A stretch of DNA of 64,000 nt from an uncultured beta proteobacterium (lineage in GTDB: Bacteria; Pseudomonadota; Gammaproteobacteria; Burkholderiales; Burkholderiaceae_B). Below are positions 62,083 through 64,000 of this stretch, one piece after another. The stretch lies in NCBI GenBank assembly GCA_903821335.1, contig CAIJKV010000181.1, forward strand, positions 1 to 64,000, read 5' to 3'. Both the position numbers and the translations under genes were made by a program. Below the pieces are notes generated by a model. That model had not been told where the DNA came from. It saw only the letters and a list, made by a program, of their open reading frames with translations, and did no database searches. Numbering within the stretch: position 1 is the first letter of the stretch; each line of letters starts with the position of its first letter.

Positions 62083-63171
62083 ATGATCTCGCGACTGAGC
62101 CCTTTCCTTCGCCTAGCCCTCCTGGCCTTGAGCCTGAGCGGATTTTCCACCCAGGCGTACACCGCCGATGCGCCTGCGACAACCGCCACGCCCGCCTGGC
62201 AGCGTGTGACGCTCGGTGATGAAACAGAGCGGTACGACTTCCCGGTCTATGCCAATCACGATCTCAAGGGCGACCTCAAGAACATCCGCGAAGTCATTTT
62301 CATCATTCATGGCATCCAACGCAACGCCGACCACTACTTTGCCGCCGGCCAGTCCCTGCTTGAGCAGTCCGGGCGCGGCCCGGAGGAAGTTTTGTTGCTC
62401 GCGCCAAACTTTCCCGGCACACCTGATTCAGCAAAAGGATTTGACAACATGCCGGTCTGGGACGTGCGGGACTGGGCTGGCGGGCTCGACGCGAAAGGGG
62501 TTGCCTTTGCGCTGAGCTCTTTTAAAGTGCTGGACGATTTACTTCTTGCTGTGACAGCCAAGCCACGCTTCGAAGGTGTCACGACCGTCACGGTCGCAGG
62601 CCACTCGGCCGGCGCCCAGCTGGTACAGCGCTATGCTGCGCTGAACACGATCGACGAAAAAATTCGCGCCCAGGGGCTCGAAATCCGTTATGTCGTCGCC
62701 AATCCTTCGTCTTTTCTGTATTTCAATGCGCAGCGCCCGGCGGGCGACACCTTCAAGGATTATGACCCAGCGGTTTGTGCCGACTACGATCAGTACCGCT
62801 ATGGCATGCAGGACATGATTCCCTACGCCAGAGGCGCGACGGGGCCAGCCGTATTCAAGCGATATTCCTATCGTTCCATCACGTACCTGATGGGCGGCGG
62901 CGACAACGACCCCAACCACCGCCTGCTCGACAAGACATGCGCCGCGCAGGCACAGGGCCCCACCCGACTGGAGCGCGCGCGGTCATATGTGCGTTATGAA
63001 CGATACCTTGCCGGCAAAGCCACCAAGATTCATCACCTGGCCTATGAAGTTGTCGATGTCGGCCACAACCAGGCAAAAATGTTTGGATCGACTTGCGGCC
63101 TGATGACCCTGTTCCAGGTCGAACCACCAAAGGGCTTCAAAGGTGCGGCGTGCCGACCCTATCTATTTTGA
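62083..63171 (+). CDS. Secreted alpha/beta hydrolase-fold protein
   Basis: A 362-residue protein with a signal peptide ending near TQAYTA. FIIHGIQRNADHYF forms the oxyanion region and VTVAGHSAGAQLVQRYAAL the GxSxG nucleophile elbow. LMGGGDNDPN may carry the acid and VDVGHNQAKMFG the histidine. The lid and substrate pocket are not recognised. It follows the LTxxQ-like gene by 36 bases, possibly one operon. Confidence 0.86.
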   Translation: MISRLSPFLRLALLALSLSGFSTQAYTADAPATTATPAWQRVTLGDETERYDFPVYANHDLKGDLKNIREVIFIIHGIQRNADHYFAAGQSLLEQSGRGPEEVLLLAPNFPGTPDSAKGFDNMPVWDVRDWAGGLDAKGVAFALSSFKVLDDLLLAVTAKPRFEGVTTVTVAGHSAGAQLVQRYAALNTIDEKIRAQGLEIRYVVANPSSFLYFNAQRPAGDTFKDYDPAVCADYDQYRYGMQDMIPYARGATGPAVFKRYSYRSITYLMGGGDNDPNHRLLDKTCAAQAQGPTRLERARSYVRYERYLAGKATKIHHLAYEVVDVGHNQAKMFGSTCGLMTLFQVEPPKGFKGAACRPYLF

Positions 63172-63181
63172 ACGACTGCGT

Positions 63182-63442
63182 TCATTCGTAGAAACTTGAA
63201 ACAAACGCGACCAGCAACAGCCAGATCACCATCGACCCGCAGGCCGCTGCCCAGCCGTTCATCATGCTCTCAGGGGCCGTAGTCCAGGCGATTGCAGTTC
63301 TGAGGCTCTCTCGGGTCGAGAGAAACTCGATGAGCAGATTGGCTGGCAAGCAGAAAAACGTCTGCAACAAATAAAAGAAATCTGAAAAAGTAAAAACGCT
63401 GTCGTGGTTGTGATCAACCGTAAAGAGACCGAAGGCAATCAT
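63182..63442 (-). CDS. Small hypothetical membrane protein
   Basis: An 86-residue frame with two hydrophobic segments (FFYLLQTFFCLPANLLIEFL and MVIWLLLVAFVSSFY). I do not recognise it. The ATG at 63442 has no strong ribosome binding site. It converges with the hydrolase gene. The hydrophobic pattern makes it more credible than a random frame. Confidence 0.45.
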   Translation of the reverse strand: MIAFGLFTVDHNHDSVFTFSDFFYLLQTFFCLPANLLIEFLSTRESLRTAIAWTTAPESMMNGWAAACGSMVIWLLLVAFVSSFYE

Positions 63443-63564
63443 TTGATGAATCTTCCCAGTGACATGATTCGGAACGGATTGCTACCCAAGGTTGATCTTA
63501 TCCCGACAAGACAAATCGTGCTGAAATGGAATCTTGACAACCGATGTGGCAAACGAACTGAACC

Positions 63565-64000
63565 ATGACACTGCTCTGGAAATTTTCAGCGACCGAATTG
63601 GCACGTGACTTCAGAACGGGTGACATCACCCCCACTGAAATTGCACTGGCTTGTCTGGCGCGTCTGGATGCCGTCAATCCGTCACTGAATGCAATCATCG
63701 CCCGGCGCGACGATGCCTTCCTGGCCGAGGCACAGGCTGCATCGGAACGTTTTGAACGCGGCACGCCCCTGTCCATGCTGGACGGGATTCCGCTTTCGAT
63801 CAAGGACAATATCCCCATGGCTGGCTTGCCAACCACCTGGGGCTCGCTGGCACTGCGGGACTATGTTCCCACGCTGGATGAGTGGGTGGTGACGCGCGCA
63901 CGCACGGCGGGCGCACTGATCATCGGCAAGACCAACGTGCCGGAATTCACGCTCGATGGCTACACCGGCAACCTGCTGTTTGGGACGACACGCAATCCCT
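63565..64000 (+). CDS. Amidase signature family protein, 5' part only
   Basis: The first 145 residues of an amidase; the gene runs off the window. GDITPTEIALACLARLDAVNPSLNAI and GIPLSIKDNIPMAGLPTTWGS, with the catalytic lysine, are typical, and GALIIGKTNVPEF follows. The Ser-Ser part of the triad lies beyond 64000. It is distinct from the amidase at 25.8-27.2 kb. Confidence 0.92.
   Translation, partial: MTLLWKFSATELARDFRTGDITPTEIALACLARLDAVNPSLNAIIARRDDAFLAEAQAASERFERGTPLSMLDGIPLSIKDNIPMAGLPTTWGSLALRDYVPTLDEWVVTRARTAGALIIGKTNVPEFTLDGYTGNLLFGTTRNP

Noticed and set aside
1-64000. CRISPR arrays, tRNA or rRNA genes, insertion sequences, prophage
   Set aside because: No regular spaced repeats, tRNA-like cloverleafs, transposase or phage genes were found on reading both strands.

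Overview
The window looks like chromosome from a betaproteobacterium of the order Burkholderiales, probably near the Alcaligenaceae (Bordetella/Achromobacter side). This is inferred from three things: six Bug/TctC-type periplasmic receptors, a cysI-DUF934 sulfur cluster, and class III CoA-transferases next to orphan Bug genes. GC content is moderately high by eye. I saw no rRNA, tRNA, phage, insertion sequence or CRISPR array. The window opens inside an IlvD/Edd dehydratase and closes inside an amidase.

1-9.5 kb: a sugar-acid group (IlvD/Edd dehydratase, Bug receptor, UxuA-like dehydratase) on the minus strand; a gamma-glutamylcyclotransferase-like gene; an operon of CitE-like lyase, Bug receptor and CoA-transferase; then housekeeping aroG (DAHP synthase) and dinB (Pol IV). 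9.5-16.4 kb: assimilatory sulfate reduction. cysI-DUF934 run on plus; a sulfate-binding protein and cysH-cysD-cysN run on minus.

16.4-30.1 kb: a GntR/FCD regulator diverges from a long catabolic operon. The operon encodes a pseudooxynicotine-hydrolase-like alpha/beta hydrolase, an isochorismatase-like amidohydrolase, two tandem PuuE-like deacetylases, a complete Liv-type ABC importer and an amidase. A convergent glycosyltransferase follows, then CMD and SMP-30 genes. The set reads as uptake and stepwise hydrolysis of an unknown amide or N-heterocycle. A well-formed promoter and GntR-type palindromes lie in the divergent gap.

30.1-41.3 kb: arfB, a polytopic membrane protein, a methyltransferase, an NdvA-like exporter and an OpgH-like glucosyltransferase. 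Divergent from these are an MDR dehydrogenase, a PTPS-fold protein lacking canonical catalytic and zinc residues, and a GT4 glycosyltransferase. A stand-alone RibD-type reductase and a GTP cyclohydrolase II with a degenerate DHBP-synthase half complete the stretch. The combination of GTP-ring-opening, reductase, PTPS-like, dehydrogenase, methyltransferase and glycosyltransferase genes suggests synthesis of a modified, possibly glycosylated pyrimidine, pterin or lumazine. It is my best candidate for an undescribed system.

41.3-64 kb: accessory carboxylic-acid metabolism. It holds a CoA-transferase, four Bug receptors, a flavin-reductase-fold protein, an aldo/keto reductase, malate synthase G, an M20 peptidase and an FAH-fold hydratase. 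It also holds a three-subunit molybdenum hydroxylase with a MoaD-like partner, a FosR-type MFS exporter, a PrpD-family protein with a Tat signal, an LTxxQ periplasmic protein and a secreted alpha/beta hydrolase. Several genes have TTG or GTG starts chosen by clear ribosome binding sites.
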